A stretch of DNA of 64,000 nucleotides from Tropicibacter naphthalenivorans (GCF_900176475.1 NZ_FWXX01000004.1:62001-126000); one strand, 5' to 3'. Positions 1 through 10,040 are shown, numbered from the stretch's first letter. The notes: generated from the sequence alone by a model not told the origin. Numbers and translations are program-made.

Positions 1-416
1 GCCCCGATGATGCCGCCGCCCAGCTGGGCCACTGGCACCGCATCGAAGGCGAAGTGATCGGCGGCGAACAGCGCGGGCGCGAGCTGGGCTATCCCACCGC
101 GAACATGTCCATCGACGGGCTGCACCCGCCGAAATTCGGCGTCTATGCCGTTTATGTCGACGTGCGCGATGGGCCGCACAAGGGCCACTATACCGGCGCG
201 GCCAGCGTCGGCGTGCGTCCCATGTTCAACGGCCAGATCCCCAACATCGAAACGTTCCTCTTTGACTTCACCGGCGATCTGTACGGCGCGACGCTGTCGG
301 TCGCCCTGGTCGAATACCTGCGCCCCGAGCTGAAGTTCGATTCGCTCGATGCGCTGATCGAACAGATGGCCGCCGACTGCGACCGCGCCCGCCAAATCCT
401 GGCGGACAAGGCATGA
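1..416 (+). CDS. ribF: Bifunctional riboflavin kinase/FAD synthetase, C-terminal part (5' end outside window)
   Basis: The reading frame is open from the first bases (frame of position 3) and stops at 414-416, so the start lies upstream of the window. What remains is the riboflavin kinase domain, which phosphorylates riboflavin to FMN; the N-terminal FMN adenylyltransferase domain is missing here. The family signature RGRELGYPTAN is intact, followed by GVYAVYVDV, GAASVGVRPMFNG and the NIETFLFDF segment that carries the catalytic acidic residue. The internal GTG at 54 is not a real start, because kinase-domain sequence (HWHRIEGEV) continues upstream of it. The TGA overlaps the ATG of the next gene by 4 nt, suggesting translational coupling. 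Confidence 0.93.
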   Translation, partial: PDDAAAQLGHWHRIEGEVIGGEQRGRELGYPTANMSIDGLHPPKFGVYAVYVDVRDGPHKGHYTGAASVGVRPMFNGQIPNIETFLFDFTGDLYGATLSVALVEYLRPELKFDSLDALIEQMAADCDRARQILADKA

Positions 417-880
417 GCGAGATCGACCGCAAGGGGCTGTCCCCTCGGTTCTGGGAACACAAGCCTTTGAAATCCATGACGCAACCCGAATGGGAAGCGC
501 TGTGTGACGGCTGCGGCAAGTGCTGCCTGAACAAGCTGGAGGACGAGGAAACCGGCGAAGTTGCCCTGACCCGCGTGGCCTGCCGCCTGCTCGACGACGC
601 GACGTGCCTGTGCGCGCAATACCCGATCCGCCACCAGTTCGTGCCGGAATGTATCGTGCTGAAACCGTCGAACATCGAAAGCAACCTGTACTGGATGCCG
701 GAAACCTGCGCCTACAAGCTGCTGTGGAACGGCGAGCCTTTGTTCGACTGGCACCCGTTGATTTCCGGCACGCCGGAAAGCGTCCACGCCGCCGGCGTTT
801 CCATGCGCGGGCTGACGATCCCTGAGTTCGAAGTGGGCGAAGACGACTGGGAAGAGCACATCATCGCCGAGCCTACCTAA
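413..880 (+). CDS. YcgN-like cysteine cluster protein (UPF0260)
   Basis: A 155-residue cytoplasmic protein of the YcgN/UPF0260 family. It contains CDGCGKCC near residue 37, then further cysteines in ACRLLDDATCLCAQYP and VPECI, a spacing typical of this family and suggestive of a bound Fe-S cluster or zinc. The biochemical role of the family is unknown. It starts at an ATG overlapping the ribF stop by 4 nt, so the two are probably co-transcribed and translationally coupled. A strong terminator hairpin directly follows, closing the operon. Family assignment is firm; metal binding is inference. Confidence 0.88.
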   Translation: MSEIDRKGLSPRFWEHKPLKSMTQPEWEALCDGCGKCCLNKLEDEETGEVALTRVACRLLDDATCLCAQYPIRHQFVPECIVLKPSNIESNLYWMPETCAYKLLWNGEPLFDWHPLISGTPESVHAAGVSMRGLTIPEFEVGEDDWEEHIIAEPT

Positions 881-883
881 GAC

Positions 884-905
884 CCGGCCTTGAAAGGCCG
901 GTTTT
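884..905 (+). terminator. Rho-independent terminator after the ribF/YcgN operon
   Basis: A perfect 7-bp stem (CCGGCCT / AGGCCGG) with a TGAA loop is followed by TTTT, starting 4 nt after the stop codon of the YcgN-like gene. Confidence 0.8.
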
Positions 906-977
906 GCGCCCCTGCCCCCTTGGCCTTGGGCGCGATCCACGTCACCTTGCGCCAAGACCCCTCGCAAGGAGCATCCC

Positions 978-2021
978 ATGCATTTCGCCTCTGACAATTC
1001 CGCCCCGGTGCACCCTTTGGTGATGCAGGCGCTGACGCGCGCCAATGACGGCAGCGCCATGGGCTATGGCAACGACGATCTGTCGGCGCAGGTGGTCCAG
1101 CAGGTCCGCGACCTGTTCGAAGCCCCCGAGGCCGCCGTTTACCTTGTGCCCACCGGGACCAGCGCCAACGCGCTGGCGCTGTCGATCCTCTGCCAGCCCT
1201 ACCAGACGGTGTTCTGTTCCGAGCTGGCCCATATCAACGTGGATGAATGCAACGCGCCCGAGTTCTACACCGGCGGGGCCAAGCTGACCCTCGTGCGTGT
1301 GCCGGACGTGATGACGCCGGACAGCTTGCGCGCCGCTCTGGACGGCGAGGAAAACCGCGGCGTTCACGGCCCTTTGCGCGGCCCGGTGTCGATCACCAAC
1401 GTCACCGAAATGGGCAATGTCTATAGCCTGCGCGAAATGACCGAGCTGTGTGCCGTGGCCAAGGACTACGGCCTGCCGGTGCATCTGGACGGCGCGCGCT
1501 TTGCGCAGGCCTGCGTCGCCATGGGCTGCACCCCGGCCGAAATGACGTGGCAGATCGGCGTCGACGTGGCGGTCTTTGGAGGGACGAAAAACGGCCTTAT
1601 GGGCGTCGAAGCGGTGGTGATCTTTGACCCCGCCAAGGCGCAGGAATTCGAGTACCGTCGCAAGCGCGCGGGCCATCTGTTTTCGAAACACCGCTACCTT
1701 GCTGCCCAGATGGAACCCTATCTGACGGATGATCTGTGGCGCGAACTTGCGATCTCTGCCAACACCCGCGCCGCCGAACTGCGCGCCGGGCTAGAGGCCT
1801 TGGGCCTGGAAATCGTAAACGACACCCAAGCCAACATGATTTTTTTCCGGATGCCTCTGCGCGCGCATTATGCCGCGAAACAGGCCGGCGCCGCCTATCA
1901 CCTGATGGAGCCGGAAAACGTCCCCGAGGACACCCCCGTCATGGCGCGTCTGGTCTGTAGCTGGGACACCCCGTCCGAAACGGTCCAAGCGCTGCTGCAC
2001 ACCTTTCGGAACGCGCTGTAA
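978..2021 (+). CDS. ltaE: Low-specificity L-threonine aldolase
   Basis: A 347-residue PLP-dependent fold-type I enzyme expected to cleave L-threonine or allo-threonine to glycine and acetaldehyde. It opens with FASDNSAPVHPLVMQAL, the substrate/PLP entry motif of this family. It has HLDGARFAQA near residue 165 (PLP-pyridine aspartate) and the Schiff-base lysine in FGGTKNGLMG near residue 200. Length is normal for the family. The ATG at 978 is preceded by AAGGAG at good spacing. The gene stands alone between two terminators. The symbol is by analogy; substrate stereospecificity cannot be read from sequence. Confidence 0.92.
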   Translation: MHFASDNSAPVHPLVMQALTRANDGSAMGYGNDDLSAQVVQQVRDLFEAPEAAVYLVPTGTSANALALSILCQPYQTVFCSELAHINVDECNAPEFYTGGAKLTLVRVPDVMTPDSLRAALDGEENRGVHGPLRGPVSITNVTEMGNVYSLREMTELCAVAKDYGLPVHLDGARFAQACVAMGCTPAEMTWQIGVDVAVFGGTKNGLMGVEAVVIFDPAKAQEFEYRRKRAGHLFSKHRYLAAQMEPYLTDDLWRELAISANTRAAELRAGLEALGLEIVNDTQANMIFFRMPLRAHYAAKQAGAAYHLMEPENVPEDTPVMARLVCSWDTPSETVQALLHTFRNAL

Positions 2022-2050
2022 AAAAAGGCGGGGTCCGTGCCCCGCCCTTT
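2021..2050. terminator. Bidirectional terminator between ltaE and hspQ
   Basis: A 7-bp GGCGGGG / CCCCGCC stem with a 6-nt loop has A6 on the left and CTTT on the right. It sits between the convergent threonine aldolase and hspQ genes and could serve both. Confidence 0.75.
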
Positions 2051-2053
2051 CGA

Positions 2054-2380
2054 TCAATTCATCTGGAAATGCAGCTCATAAGAGCCATCATTGAACGGGC
2101 CAAACAGGTCCGGGATGTCGGGATGCTCGACCGGCTGGCCGGAGTAATCCGCAATCAGGTTCTGCTCGGACACATAGGCCACGTAATAGCTCTGATCGTT
2201 TTCGGCCAGCAGATGGTAGAACGGCTGATCCTTGACCGGGCGCGATTCCTCGGGGATGGCGTCGTACCATTCCTGCGTGTTCGCGAATTCGGGATCGACG
2301 TCAAACACCACACCGCGGAATGGATGTTTGCGATGGCGGACGACCTGACCCAGATGATATCTTGCGCGCGTCTTTAGCAT
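2054..2380 (-). CDS. hspQ: Heat shock protein HspQ
   Basis: A 108-residue HspQ/YccV-family protein. In enterobacteria HspQ is a hemimethylated-DNA-binding heat shock protein and a specificity factor for Lon. The family core is plain: KYHLGQVV-like start (ARYHLGQVVRHRKHPFRG), GVVFDVDPEFANT, DQPFYHLLAEND and YVAYVSEQNL. The frame is open 11 codons further upstream, but the ATG at 2380 matches the usual family start (MLKTRA) and has a GAGAGG ribosome-binding site 7 nt before it, so it is preferred. No sigma-32-type promoter was convincingly located upstream. Confidence 0.92.
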   Translation of the reverse strand: MLKTRARYHLGQVVRHRKHPFRGVVFDVDPEFANTQEWYDAIPEESRPVKDQPFYHLLAENDQSYYVAYVSEQNLIADYSGQPVEHPDIPDLFGPFNDGSYELHFQMN

Positions 2381-2601
2381 TGGAACACCTCTCTCCGCCT
2401 TAACTTGGGGCAACTATGGCAAAAAATCCAACTTTTGGCCAGATTCTTGCCGGAAACACTGTGTGAAGCGGCAACCAACAGTGGTCGCTGCTCATGAATC
2501 GATCAGCAACACACCGCTTTCTTGAGGAAATGTGATTTCCAGCACGGCCGCAATCCGGTAAACTGCACCTTAATAAAAAATGACAATGACGCGAGAGGCA
2601 G

Positions 2602-3195
2602 ATGAGCAAGTTCCTTCGCGCAATGGTGATCCTTCTTCTCGTCGCGTCCTGCGGAGGCGGCGGCGGCACGGGCAAGGCACCGCGCAACCTAGACAATGCC
2701 TGTTCGATCCTCGAACAGCGCCCGACCTACTATCGCGCCTTCCGGGCGGCCGAGCGCAAATACGGCGTTCCGGTCCACGTGCAGATGGCGACGATCTATC
2801 AGGAAAGCAAGTTCATCTCGGACGCGCGCACGCCGTTTCGCTACACTCTGGGGGTGATCCCCATGGGGCGGCAAAGCTCGGCCTTTGGCTATAGCCAGGC
2901 GCTGGACGGCACCTGGGAGGAATACCAGCGCGAGACCGGCAGCTACCGCGCCCGCCGCGACAACATCCGCGACGCGACGGATTTCATGGGCTGGTACATG
3001 AAAAAGTCCAACGACATCCTGGGCATCCCCATGTGGGACGCGCGCAACCACTACCTCGCCTACCACGAAGGCCGCACCGGCTTTCGCCGAGGCACCTACA
3101 ACGGCAAGGCATGGCTGATGCGGGTGTCGTCAGAGGTCGGCCAGCGCGCGATCACCTACCAAGGCCAGCTGCAACGCTGCCGCGCGGCCAGATAA
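2602..3195 (+). CDS. SLT-domain transglycosylase-like lipoprotein
   Basis: A 197-residue protein with a lipoprotein signal (MSKFLRAMVILLLVASC; lipobox VASC, acylated Cys at residue 17) followed by a Gly-rich tether. The mature part is a lysozyme-fold SLT domain: IYQESKF near residue 73 supplies the probable catalytic Glu, then SAFGYSQALDGTWEEY and NHYLAYHEGRTGF are typical of the family. It probably cleaves peptidoglycan from the periplasmic face of a membrane. The ATG follows a GAGAGGCAG ribosome-binding site. It is separated from lolA by a shared terminator and from hspQ by about 220 bp, which should hold both divergent promoters. Confidence 0.85.
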   Translation: MSKFLRAMVILLLVASCGGGGGTGKAPRNLDNACSILEQRPTYYRAFRAAERKYGVPVHVQMATIYQESKFISDARTPFRYTLGVIPMGRQSSAFGYSQALDGTWEEYQRETGSYRARRDNIRDATDFMGWYMKKSNDILGIPMWDARNHYLAYHEGRTGFRRGTYNGKAWLMRVSSEVGQRAITYQGQLQRCRAAR

Positions 3196-3210
3196 GACCC
3201 ACCGATACCC

Positions 3211-3241
3211 AAAAGGCCCCGTCCAGCGTCGGGGCCTTTTC
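3211..3241. terminator. Bidirectional terminator between SLT lipoprotein and lolA
   Basis: AAAAGGCCCCG and CGGGGCCTTTT form an 11-bp stem around an 8-nt loop, with A and T tracts on either side, between the convergent genes. Confidence 0.85.
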
Positions 3242-3242
3242 T

Positions 3243-3845
3243 TTAGCGGTTCAGCTTTTTCAGCTCGGGGTCGATATAGAACATCGTGTTGGGCAGGCTC
3301 TTCTTTTCCAGCCCACCAAGCACCACCGTCGTCTGGCTGCCATTGCCATCGGTGATCACCCATTGCCGCAGCTCCACCGGATTTGCGGTAAACTTCAACT
3401 GGATAGAGCCATACTCGGGCCGCTTCGGGTCCTGCGCGGTGACAATCGTCGCGGTGCCGTCGTAGCTGTGCCCCTTGACCATCCCGGCGCGCGTCAGATC
3501 GACGTTGCGATCCAGAATGATCGACAAGGGCGTCTGGTTCAGCGGATAGGTCTCGGGCGAGCTGCCCAGCTTGCGATCAAGGATATACACCGCCCCCGCC
3601 GAGGCCAGCACCAGCGCATATTCCGGCGGATTGTAATCAAACCGCACCTTGCCCGGCCGCTTGATCGAAATCGTCCCCGTCGAAATCGTCCCATCGGCGT
3701 TGATCTGGGTAAAGCTCCCCTCCGCCGCCTGAATGGTGTTCAAATACTGGGAAATCGCGCCCAAGGACAATTGCTGCGCCTGCGCGGGCAAGGCCGCCAA
3801 AGCGCCAAAGGCAAAAAGTCCGGCGGTAAAAGCTCTGCGGATCAT
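3243..3845 (-). CDS. lolA: Outer membrane lipoprotein carrier LolA
   Basis: A 200-residue periplasmic LolA-family protein, the chaperone that shuttles lipoproteins from LolCDE to the outer membrane. It has a cleavable signal peptide (MIRRAFTAGLFAFGALAALPAQA). Next come AAEGSFTQINADG, the family's first beta strands (AEGxFxQ), then GKVRFDYNPPEY and the YPLNQTPL motif. The frame is open 26 codons upstream, but the ATG at 3845 starts a proper signal peptide and follows CAGGAAGG, so it is chosen. It lies downstream of ftsK on the same strand, 230 bp away, so it may have its own promoter. Confidence 0.9.
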   Translation of the reverse strand: MIRRAFTAGLFAFGALAALPAQAQQLSLGAISQYLNTIQAAEGSFTQINADGTISTGTISIKRPGKVRFDYNPPEYALVLASAGAVYILDRKLGSSPETYPLNQTPLSIILDRNVDLTRAGMVKGHSYDGTATIVTAQDPKRPEYGSIQLKFTANPVELRQWVITDGNGSQTTVVLGGLEKKSLPNTMFYIDPELKKLNR

Positions 3846-3984
3846 CTGTGTTCCTTCCTGCTCGGGATGCGCCCAACCTGACCGATCCGGCCCTGCTATG
3901 CGATAGCATCCCCCTTCAAACACATATCGGCCCCCAAGCGTTCCCCTTCAAGAGCACAAAGGGCGAGGTCCGCAAAACCCCGCC

Positions 3985-4065
3985 CTTCTTCTCTTTTCAA
4001 AATATCCCGGGGGAGGCCGCAGGCCGGGGGCTGGCCCCCTGCACACCTCCGGTGTGACGCCCCCA
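3985..4065. repeat. GC-rich palindromic intergenic repeat, copy A
   Basis: The element starts CTTCTTCTCTTTT, continues AATATCCCGGGGGAGGCC and a GGCC-GCA-GGCC hairpin, then GGGGGC-TG-GCCCCC, and ends in the small palindrome CACACC-TCC-GGTGTG. Related copies lie at 11259-11400 and, inverted, at 20166-20223. It fills most of the 230 bp between lolA and ftsK and has no coding potential. Confidence 0.75.
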
Positions 4066-4074
4066 TGTCCCCTT

Positions 4075-7000
4075 CTACTGCGCCTCCGGCACAAGAATCT
4101 CACGCTTGCCCACGTGGTTCGCCGGCGAGACGATCTGCTCGTCCTCCATCTGCTCCACCAGACGCGCGGCCTTGTTGTAGCCAATCCCCAGCTTGCGCTG
4201 GATATAAGAGGTCGAGCATTTGCGGTCCTTGATGACAATCGCCACCGCCTGATCGTACAGCGCATCCTCGCCGGTGGTGTTCCCGCCGGTGTTCAGGCCC
4301 AGTACCGCGTCGATATTGTCGGCCTTGTCCTCGTCCGGGCCTTGTACCACGCCCGACACATACTCGGGCGGACCAAAGGCCTTGAGGTGGTTGACGATCT
4401 CTTCGACCTCTTCGTCCGAACAGAACGGGCCGTGGCAGCGGGTGATCTTGGCCCCGCCCGCCATGTACAGCATGTCCCCCATGCCCAGCAGCTGCTCTGC
4501 GCCCATCTCGCCCAGGATCGTCCGCGAGTCGATTTTCGACGTCACCTGGAAGGAAATCCGCGTGGGGAAGTTCGCCTTGATCGTGCCGGTGATAACGTCG
4601 ACCGAGGGGCGCTGCGTCGCCATGATCAGGTGAATACCGGACGCACGTGCCATCTGCGCCAGACGCTGGATGCAGGCTTCGATCTCCTTGCCCGCCACCA
4701 TCATCAGGTCGGCCATCTCGTCGACGATCACGACGATATAGGGCATCTTTTTCGGCTCGATCTGTTCGGTTTCAAAGATCGGCTCGCCGGTCTCATCGTC
4801 AAAGCCCGTCTGAACGGTGCGCTCGAACATCTCGCCTTTGGACAGCGCATCGGCCACGCGGCCATTGTAGCCGTCGATGTTGCGCACGCCCATCTTGGAC
4901 ATCTTGCGATAGCGGTCTTCCATCTCGCCGACGACCCATTTCAGCGCCACAACCGCCTTTTTCGGGTCGGTCACAACCGGGGACAGCAGGTGCGGAATGC
5001 CGTCATAGACCGAAAGTTCCAGCATCTTGGGATCGATCATCACCAGACGCAGATCGTCCGGCGTCAGCTTGTACAGCAGCGACAGGATCATCGTGTTGAT
5101 CGCCACGGACTTACCAGACCCGGTGGTCCCCGCAATCAACAGGTGAGGCATCTTGGCCAGGTTCGCCACCACGGGATCGCCGCCAATGTCCTTGCCCAAA
5201 GCCAGCGGCAGCTTATGGTTGCCATCGCCAAACTCGCGCCCCGCGAGGATCTCGCGGAAGCAGACCATCTCGCGCTTGTCATTGGGCAGTTCGATGCCGA
5301 TCACGCTGCGGCCCGGCACGGTGGACACACGCGCCGACAGCGCCGACATGGACCGCGCGATGTCATCGGCCAGACCGATCACGCGCGACGCTTTCAGACC
5401 CGGCGCGGGTTCAAGCTCGTACATGGTGACCACGGGACCGGGGCGCACGCTGACGATCTCGCCCTTGACGCCATAGTCGTCGAGCACGCTTTCCAGCATC
5501 CGCGCGTTTTCTTCCAGAGCCTCATCGGACAGGTGGTGACGCTCGATCTGGTCCGGCGACATCAACAGGTTCAGCGGCGGCAGTTCGTAGTCCGCCTTGT
5601 GGTCGTCGAATTGCAGGCTGGGCTGGGCCTCGGCCTGCGCGCGTTTGGACGGCAGGATCGGCTTGCGCACAGGCTTTTGCACGACCTTCTTGGGCTCGGG
5701 CATGGGCACCACGCCGCCGCGCTGGATCGGCACCGGGGCCGGGTCGGCCTGATACGTCTGCACGTCGTCGTCATAGCTGGCGTCGTAGCCTGCGTCATAC
5801 TCCGGCTCAGGCTCGGGCTGCAAGTAGGACGGCTCTTTGTAAGTGATGTTGGGCTGCTCGGGTTCGTCAAAGCTGTCCAGCTCGATGAACTCGGCGCCCT
5901 CGTCGCCGTAATCGTCGAAATCGCTCAGCCCCGCATAGGCGTTTTCGTCCACCGGGGCGCGCGGCGGCATCGCCGGGGGCGCGGGCATGGCGACCTCGGG
6001 CATCGCGGCCTCGGGCATCCGCGCCGAGGCGGTCAGCGGCGGCTCGGGCGGCAGCTCACGCGCGGCGGCGGTCAAGGGCGGCTCGGCGGGGATCGACCCA
6101 CCGGGGCGCACAGCCGGGTTAAAGATCATCGGACGCGGGCCGTGCCCCCGCCCCTTGGTCAGGGGCTTGGACGGGTCGGGCTGGGTAAAGGACACGGTCG
6201 GGCCGGTCTTTTTCCGAGAGTTCACGGCGCGGGCGATCTTGGCCTTGATGCGGTCCTCGCCGGGGGCGTCCATGTCGTGGTCAACCAGTTCCTCGACCAG
6301 ATCGGGTTCGGGCATGGGATCGGGATCGGCACGGCGAATGAGGGACGGCATCCGCGACAAAAAGCCGGTCTTTTCCGGCTCTGGCGCAGGCGCAGGCACG
6401 TCCAAGGCAAACTCGGGCTGGGCGTCGTCCTCAAGCAAATCAGGGTCATAGACCGTCTCGGTGCGGCGCACGCGCGGCGCGGCGGGCATGGCAGCGCTCG
6501 GGGCCGTCACGGGCGGTTCGGCGTGGGCATAGGCGTCTTGCTCGGCGGCAAAGGCGGCGGCCTCGGCCTGACGCTGCTCGCGGCGCTGTGCCTGTGCGGC
6601 CTGCGCGCGCTGCGCGGCACGGGCGGCCCCGCTGGCCCCAAGACCAAGAACGCGCACCAGCTGCGCGTAGCTCATGACAACGCCGACCACCAGGAAGCGG
6701 CCAAGGCGCGCCAGTTCAGGCCGGGTAAAGCCCAGCACAAAGGCGCCCATCGCCAGAATCCCGACACCAAGGATCAGCTGCATCAGCTTCAGCCCCGCCG
6801 CCAGCGACATCGGCAAAAGGTTCAGCAGCGAGCCCATCATCATGTCACCGAACAGCCCGCCAAGGCCGAAATCATGGCTCCACGTGGCGCTGTGCGGCAG
6901 GCCCGAGGCATAGACCGAACACATCAGCACCCAAGCGGGCGACATAATCAGGCACCAGAACATCCGGCCCTCTTCGCGGTGCAGCACCATGCGCACACCC

Positions 7001-7284
7001 CACGTCAGGAACACCAGCGCCAGCGCCCAGGACCCAAGGCCAACGATCATGAACAAGGGCGCTGCGATATAGGCGCCAAGGCGGCCCATCCAGTTCTGCA
7101 CCGGGGCGTCGGTCGCCGCGATCCACGACGGATCGTCCGGAGTGTAGGACGCGATCATCGCCGAAGCCATCAGCCCGATCACCACCAACACGATCCCGAT
7201 CAGCTCTCGTCCACGCTTTTCCAACGTCAGCGCCGTGTCTGCGTCGAACAAGGGGTCGCGCCCCCGTGCCTGATAAGATGCCAT
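4075..7284 (-). CDS. ftsK: DNA translocase FtsK
   Basis: A 1069-residue FtsK/SpoIIIE-type DNA pump for chromosome dimer resolution and terminus segregation at the septum. Several N-terminal membrane segments are visible within the first 200 residues (for example [19 protein letters not shown]). A long Pro/Glu/Ala-rich linker follows. The motor has Walker A GTTGSGKS near residue 718 and Walker [13 protein letters not shown] near residue 853. The C-terminal gamma winged helix ([20 protein letters not shown]) binds KOPS sites. The frame opens at a TTG at 7311, but the ATG at 7284 begins the recognisable N-terminus, lies 20 bp after the aminotransferase stop, and is preferred. An ORF of over 1000 codons on the opposite strand is a composition artefact. 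Confidence 0.96.
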   Translation of the reverse strand: MASYQARGRDPLFDADTALTLEKRGRELIGIVLVVIGLMASAMIASYTPDDPSWIAATDAPVQNWMGRLGAYIAAPLFMIVGLGSWALALVFLTWGVRMVLHREEGRMFWCLIMSPAWVLMCSVYASGLPHSATWSHDFGLGGLFGDMMMGSLLNLLPMSLAAGLKLMQLILGVGILAMGAFVLGFTRPELARLGRFLVVGVVMSYAQLVRVLGLGASGAARAAQRAQAAQAQRREQRQAEAAAFAAEQDAYAHAEPPVTAPSAAMPAAPRVRRTETVYDPDLLEDDAQPEFALDVPAPAPEPEKTGFLSRMPSLIRRADPDPMPEPDLVEELVDHDMDAPGEDRIKAKIARAVNSRKKTGPTVSFTQPDPSKPLTKGRGHGPRPMIFNPAVRPGGSIPAEPPLTAAARELPPEPPLTASARMPEAAMPEVAMPAPPAMPPRAPVDENAYAGLSDFDDYGDEGAEFIELDSFDEPEQPNITYKEPSYLQPEPEPEYDAGYDASYDDDVQTYQADPAPVPIQRGGVVPMPEPKKVVQKPVRKPILPSKRAQAEAQPSLQFDDHKADYELPPLNLLMSPDQIERHHLSDEALEENARMLESVLDDYGVKGEIVSVRPGPVVTMYELEPAPGLKASRVIGLADDIARSMSALSARVSTVPGRSVIGIELPNDKREMVCFREILAGREFGDGNHKLPLALGKDIGGDPVVANLAKMPHLLIAGTTGSGKSVAINTMILSLLYKLTPDDLRLVMIDPKMLELSVYDGIPHLLSPVVTDPKKAVVALKWVVGEMEDRYRKMSKMGVRNIDGYNGRVADALSKGEMFERTVQTGFDDETGEPIFETEQIEPKKMPYIVVIVDEMADLMMVAGKEIEACIQRLAQMARASGIHLIMATQRPSVDVITGTIKANFPTRISFQVTSKIDSRTILGEMGAEQLLGMGDMLYMAGGAKITRCHGPFCSDEEVEEIVNHLKAFGPPEYVSGVVQGPDEDKADNIDAVLGLNTGGNTTGEDALYDQAVAIVIKDRKCSTSYIQRKLGIGYNKAARLVEQMEDEQIVSPANHVGKREILVPEAQ

Positions 7285-7303
7285 GCCTTGCCTCGTCTTT
7301 TTA

Positions 7304-8485
7304 TTATTCAAAGAGACAGTCCCTGATCAACGTCAGGCCCGCCTCTGTTTCTTCCGCGGGCGCAACGATCGCCACGCGGAAGTATCCTTTGCCCGGATTG
7401 GGCGTGCCGGGGACGTCCTTGGACAGGTATTCGCCCGGCAAAACGCGCACGCCGGTTTCCTGCCACAGCCGCAGCGTCGCGGCCTCGCCATCCTCGACCG
7501 GCAGCCACAGGAACATGCCCGCTTGCGGCGGCTCATACCCCGGCACGTTGCCAAATATCCGGTCCGCCATGTCGTATTTTTCCGCATAGAGCGCGCGGTT
7601 TTCGGCCACATGCGCCTCGTCGTCCCACAGCTTTTCCGACGCGTGCTGCAAAGGCAGCGGGATCGGCGCACCGGCATAGGCGCGCAGCTGCTTCATCCGG
7701 GCGATGCTTTCGGGCCCGCCCGCCACAAAGCCAGAGCGCAGCCCCGGCAGGTTGGACCGCTTGGACAGCGAGTGGAAGGTCAGCACCCGTTCGGGGTGCG
7801 CGCCCATCTTGCGGGCGATTTCCAGCGCCCCGGCGGGGGCCTCATAGCGGTAAAGCTCGCAATAGCATTCGTCCGCCATGATCTGGAAATCGTGCTTTTC
7901 GGCCAGCGAAATCAGCTCTTGCCAGTAGTCGGCGCTGGCCATGACCCCTTGGGGGTTGGCGGGCGAGCAAATGTAGCACAGCGTCGCGCGGTCCAGCGTG
8001 GCGGCGTCCAGCGCGGTAAAGTCCGGCAGGTGGCCGCTGTCCTTGGTCGCAGGCACAAAGACCGGCTCGGACACGGTGGAAATCGCCGAGATCATATAGA
8101 CCTGATAGAACGGGTTCGGCATGAGGAAGACCGGCTTTTGGCCGTTCTTTTGCTCAGCCGCCAAGGCCATCCCGGCATTGTACAGCCCCTCGCGCGTGCC
8201 GTTCAGGGCCATCACCTGCGTGTCGGGATCGACCGTCACCCCATAGCGGCGGTCCAGCCAACCCGCGATGGCGGCGCGCAGTTCGGGCGTGCCCTCATTG
8301 GGCGGATAGCGGCCAAAATCGGCTGCCGTTTCGGTGATGATGTCTGTAATCCACTGGGGAAAGGCGTGTTTCGGCTCGCCAATCGACATGTGACGCACAG
8401 GCCCGCCGGGCGCGTGCACGTCGAGCAAAGCGCGCAAACGCGGGAAAGCATAGGCCGGAAGGTTCGAGAACCGCTCGGGGAACAT
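7304..8485 (-). CDS. Class I/II PLP aminotransferase (DapC-like)
   Basis: A 393-residue fold-type I aminotransferase. Visible features are IGEPKHAFP at the start, [13 protein letters not shown] (phosphate cup), SPANPQG (substrate carboxylate side), DECYCELY (PLP-pyridine Asp) and the Schiff-base lysine in [17 protein letters not shown]. The overall pattern resembles the succinyldiaminopimelate aminotransferase DapC group used in lysine/DAP synthesis, but that subgroup is close to other aspartate-type transaminases, so substrate is not certain. It is 20 bp upstream of ftsK and probably co-transcribed with it. The 142 bp separating it from the upstream amidase show no clear terminator. Confidence 0.85.
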   Translation of the reverse strand: MFPERFSNLPAYAFPRLRALLDVHAPGGPVRHMSIGEPKHAFPQWITDIITETAADFGRYPPNEGTPELRAAIAGWLDRRYGVTVDPDTQVMALNGTREGLYNAGMALAAEQKNGQKPVFLMPNPFYQVYMISAISTVSEPVFVPATKDSGHLPDFTALDAATLDRATLCYICSPANPQGVMASADYWQELISLAEKHDFQIMADECYCELYRYEAPAGALEIARKMGAHPERVLTFHSLSKRSNLPGLRSGFVAGGPESIARMKQLRAYAGAPIPLPLQHASEKLWDDEAHVAENRALYAEKYDMADRIFGNVPGYEPPQAGMFLWLPVEDGEAATLRLWQETGVRVLPGEYLSKDVPGTPNPGKGYFRVAIVAPAEETEAGLTLIRDCLFE

Positions 8486-8627
8486 GGTTTAGCACTGCCT
8501 CAGAGTTACGGGATCATTTTCGCCCCGCTTTTGCCGCAGGATACGGAATTTAGGGGGGGTCTGTCCATCACCAAGGCGGGGCGGACGGGCGGTGTGGCGC
8601 GAAAGCCGCATCTGCCCGTCTTTTTGG

Positions 8628-9959
8628 TTAACCGCGCAGGATCGGCTCAATCGCCGCGCCCAGCCGCAGCAGGCGATGTTCCGCCATATCGGGGCCGATG
8701 AACATTAGGCCACAAGACGGCGTGGTCGTCGGCAGGGTCAGCCCGCAGCCCCCCATCAGGTTACCCACACGGGTGTTGCGCAGCGCCAAGAGGTTCTCGG
8801 TCACGTAATAGTCACCATCGCTCAGCAAGCGGTCTGCGTTGGGCGGCAAGATCGGCGCGGTCGGGCAGATCACCGCGTCAAAGCCCGCCGTGGCCTGCGC
8901 CCAAGCGGCGCGGGTGGCGTCCAGCCTCTGCCAGGCGGCGACGTAATCGGCAGCGCTCGGCAGCTTGCCCGCCTCGAACCGCTCGCGGATCGGCACAAAC
9001 ATCTTGTCCGGCTCGGCCTCAATCGCGTGCCGCCACGTGGCCCAAGCCTCTGACGTATAAAGGATACCGGCATCGCCCATGGCGTCGATCACCCCGTCGA
9101 AACTGAACGGCACCAGCTCGGCCCCCGCCTGCTCCAGCCGCTTCAGCGCGTCCTCGTAGGCCGCTTTCGGGGCGTCGCGCAGATCCTCCAAGACGGTGGT
9201 TTCCAAGACGGCCAAGCGCCGCCCCTTGACCGACGCGCCGGCCAGATCGGGAGCCGCGCGCCCCTCCAAGGCAGACAGCATCAGCGCCGCGTCCTCGACC
9301 GTGCGGCACAGCGGCCCGATGGTGTCGAACTTGGCCGCCAGCGGCACAACCCCGGTCAAGGGCAACCGCCCCGAGGTGGTTTTCAACCCCACCAAATCGT
9401 TCCACGCCGCCGGGATGCGCACCGACCCGCCGGTGTCCGACCCCACCGCCGCCGCCGCCAACCCAAAGGCCACCGAGGTCGCTGCGCCCGACGACGAGCC
9501 GCCCGACACGGCATCAAGGTCGTTGACGCAAGGCGAGGTCGCGGTCACCGGGTTCAGCCCCAGCCCGGAGAACGCCAGCTCGGACATATGGGTCTTGCCC
9601 AAGCACACCAGCCCGTTATGCGTCGCGTTCTCCAGCACCCAGGCGTCGCGCGCAGGCACCCGCCCCGCCAGCAAATCCGACCCGGCGCAGGTTTCCACCC
9701 CCGCCGTGTCGAACAGGTCCTTCCAACTGATCGGCACCCCGTCCAGCGCATGACGGCGTAGACCCAGCCGGGCGCGGTCGCGGGCTGCCTCTGCCTCTGC
9801 AAGGGCGCGGCCTTCGGTCATGCGCGCATAGATACGCCCGGCCAGGTCATGCCCCGCCGCGCGATCCAGAAAACCTTGTGTCAATTCAACCGGATCAAGG
9901 TCGCCCGCCGCGATGGCCCGCCCCAGATCGGCGGCGCTTGTGTCGTGGAAATCGCTCAT
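8628..9959 (-). CDS. Amidase signature family hydrolase
   Basis: A 443-residue member of the amidase-signature family that includes GatA and various amide hydrolases. The Ser-cisSer-Lys triad is readable: Lys in GVPISWKDLFDTAG near residue 80, then GGSSSGAATSVAFG and GSDTGGSVRIPAAWN with the cis-Ser and nucleophile Ser near residues 155-180. The C-terminal PTAPILPP segment is also typical. No gatC or gatB lies nearby, so a free-standing amidase with an unknown small substrate is more likely than the Glu-tRNA amidotransferase subunit. It is divergent from the ubiH-like gene, with about 80 bp between starts. Confidence 0.87.
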   Translation of the reverse strand: MSDFHDTSAADLGRAIAAGDLDPVELTQGFLDRAAGHDLAGRIYARMTEGRALAEAEAARDRARLGLRRHALDGVPISWKDLFDTAGVETCAGSDLLAGRVPARDAWVLENATHNGLVCLGKTHMSELAFSGLGLNPVTATSPCVNDLDAVSGGSSSGAATSVAFGLAAAAVGSDTGGSVRIPAAWNDLVGLKTTSGRLPLTGVVPLAAKFDTIGPLCRTVEDAALMLSALEGRAAPDLAGASVKGRRLAVLETTVLEDLRDAPKAAYEDALKRLEQAGAELVPFSFDGVIDAMGDAGILYTSEAWATWRHAIEAEPDKMFVPIRERFEAGKLPSAADYVAAWQRLDATRAAWAQATAGFDAVICPTAPILPPNADRLLSDGDYYVTENLLALRNTRVGNLMGGCGLTLPTTTPSCGLMFIGPDMAEHRLLRLGAAIEPILRG

Positions 9960-10040
9960 CTCATGCCCCTCTTGCCTGGCCTCACGGTAGCGGCAGACCA
10001 GCGCATGGACAATCCCGGCAAAGGGGCCATATTACGCGGC

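Noticed and set aside
4054-7326. An ORF of about 1090 codons antisense to ftsK
   Set aside because: It is the codon-mirror of a long GC-rich gene. Its translation is low-complexity (His, Arg, Gly, Gln-rich) with no recognisable domain, whereas ftsK has all its motifs.
7283-8701. A 472-codon ORF antisense to the aminotransferase gene
   Set aside because: The aminotransferase has a complete PLP signature on the minus strand; the antisense frame is low complexity.
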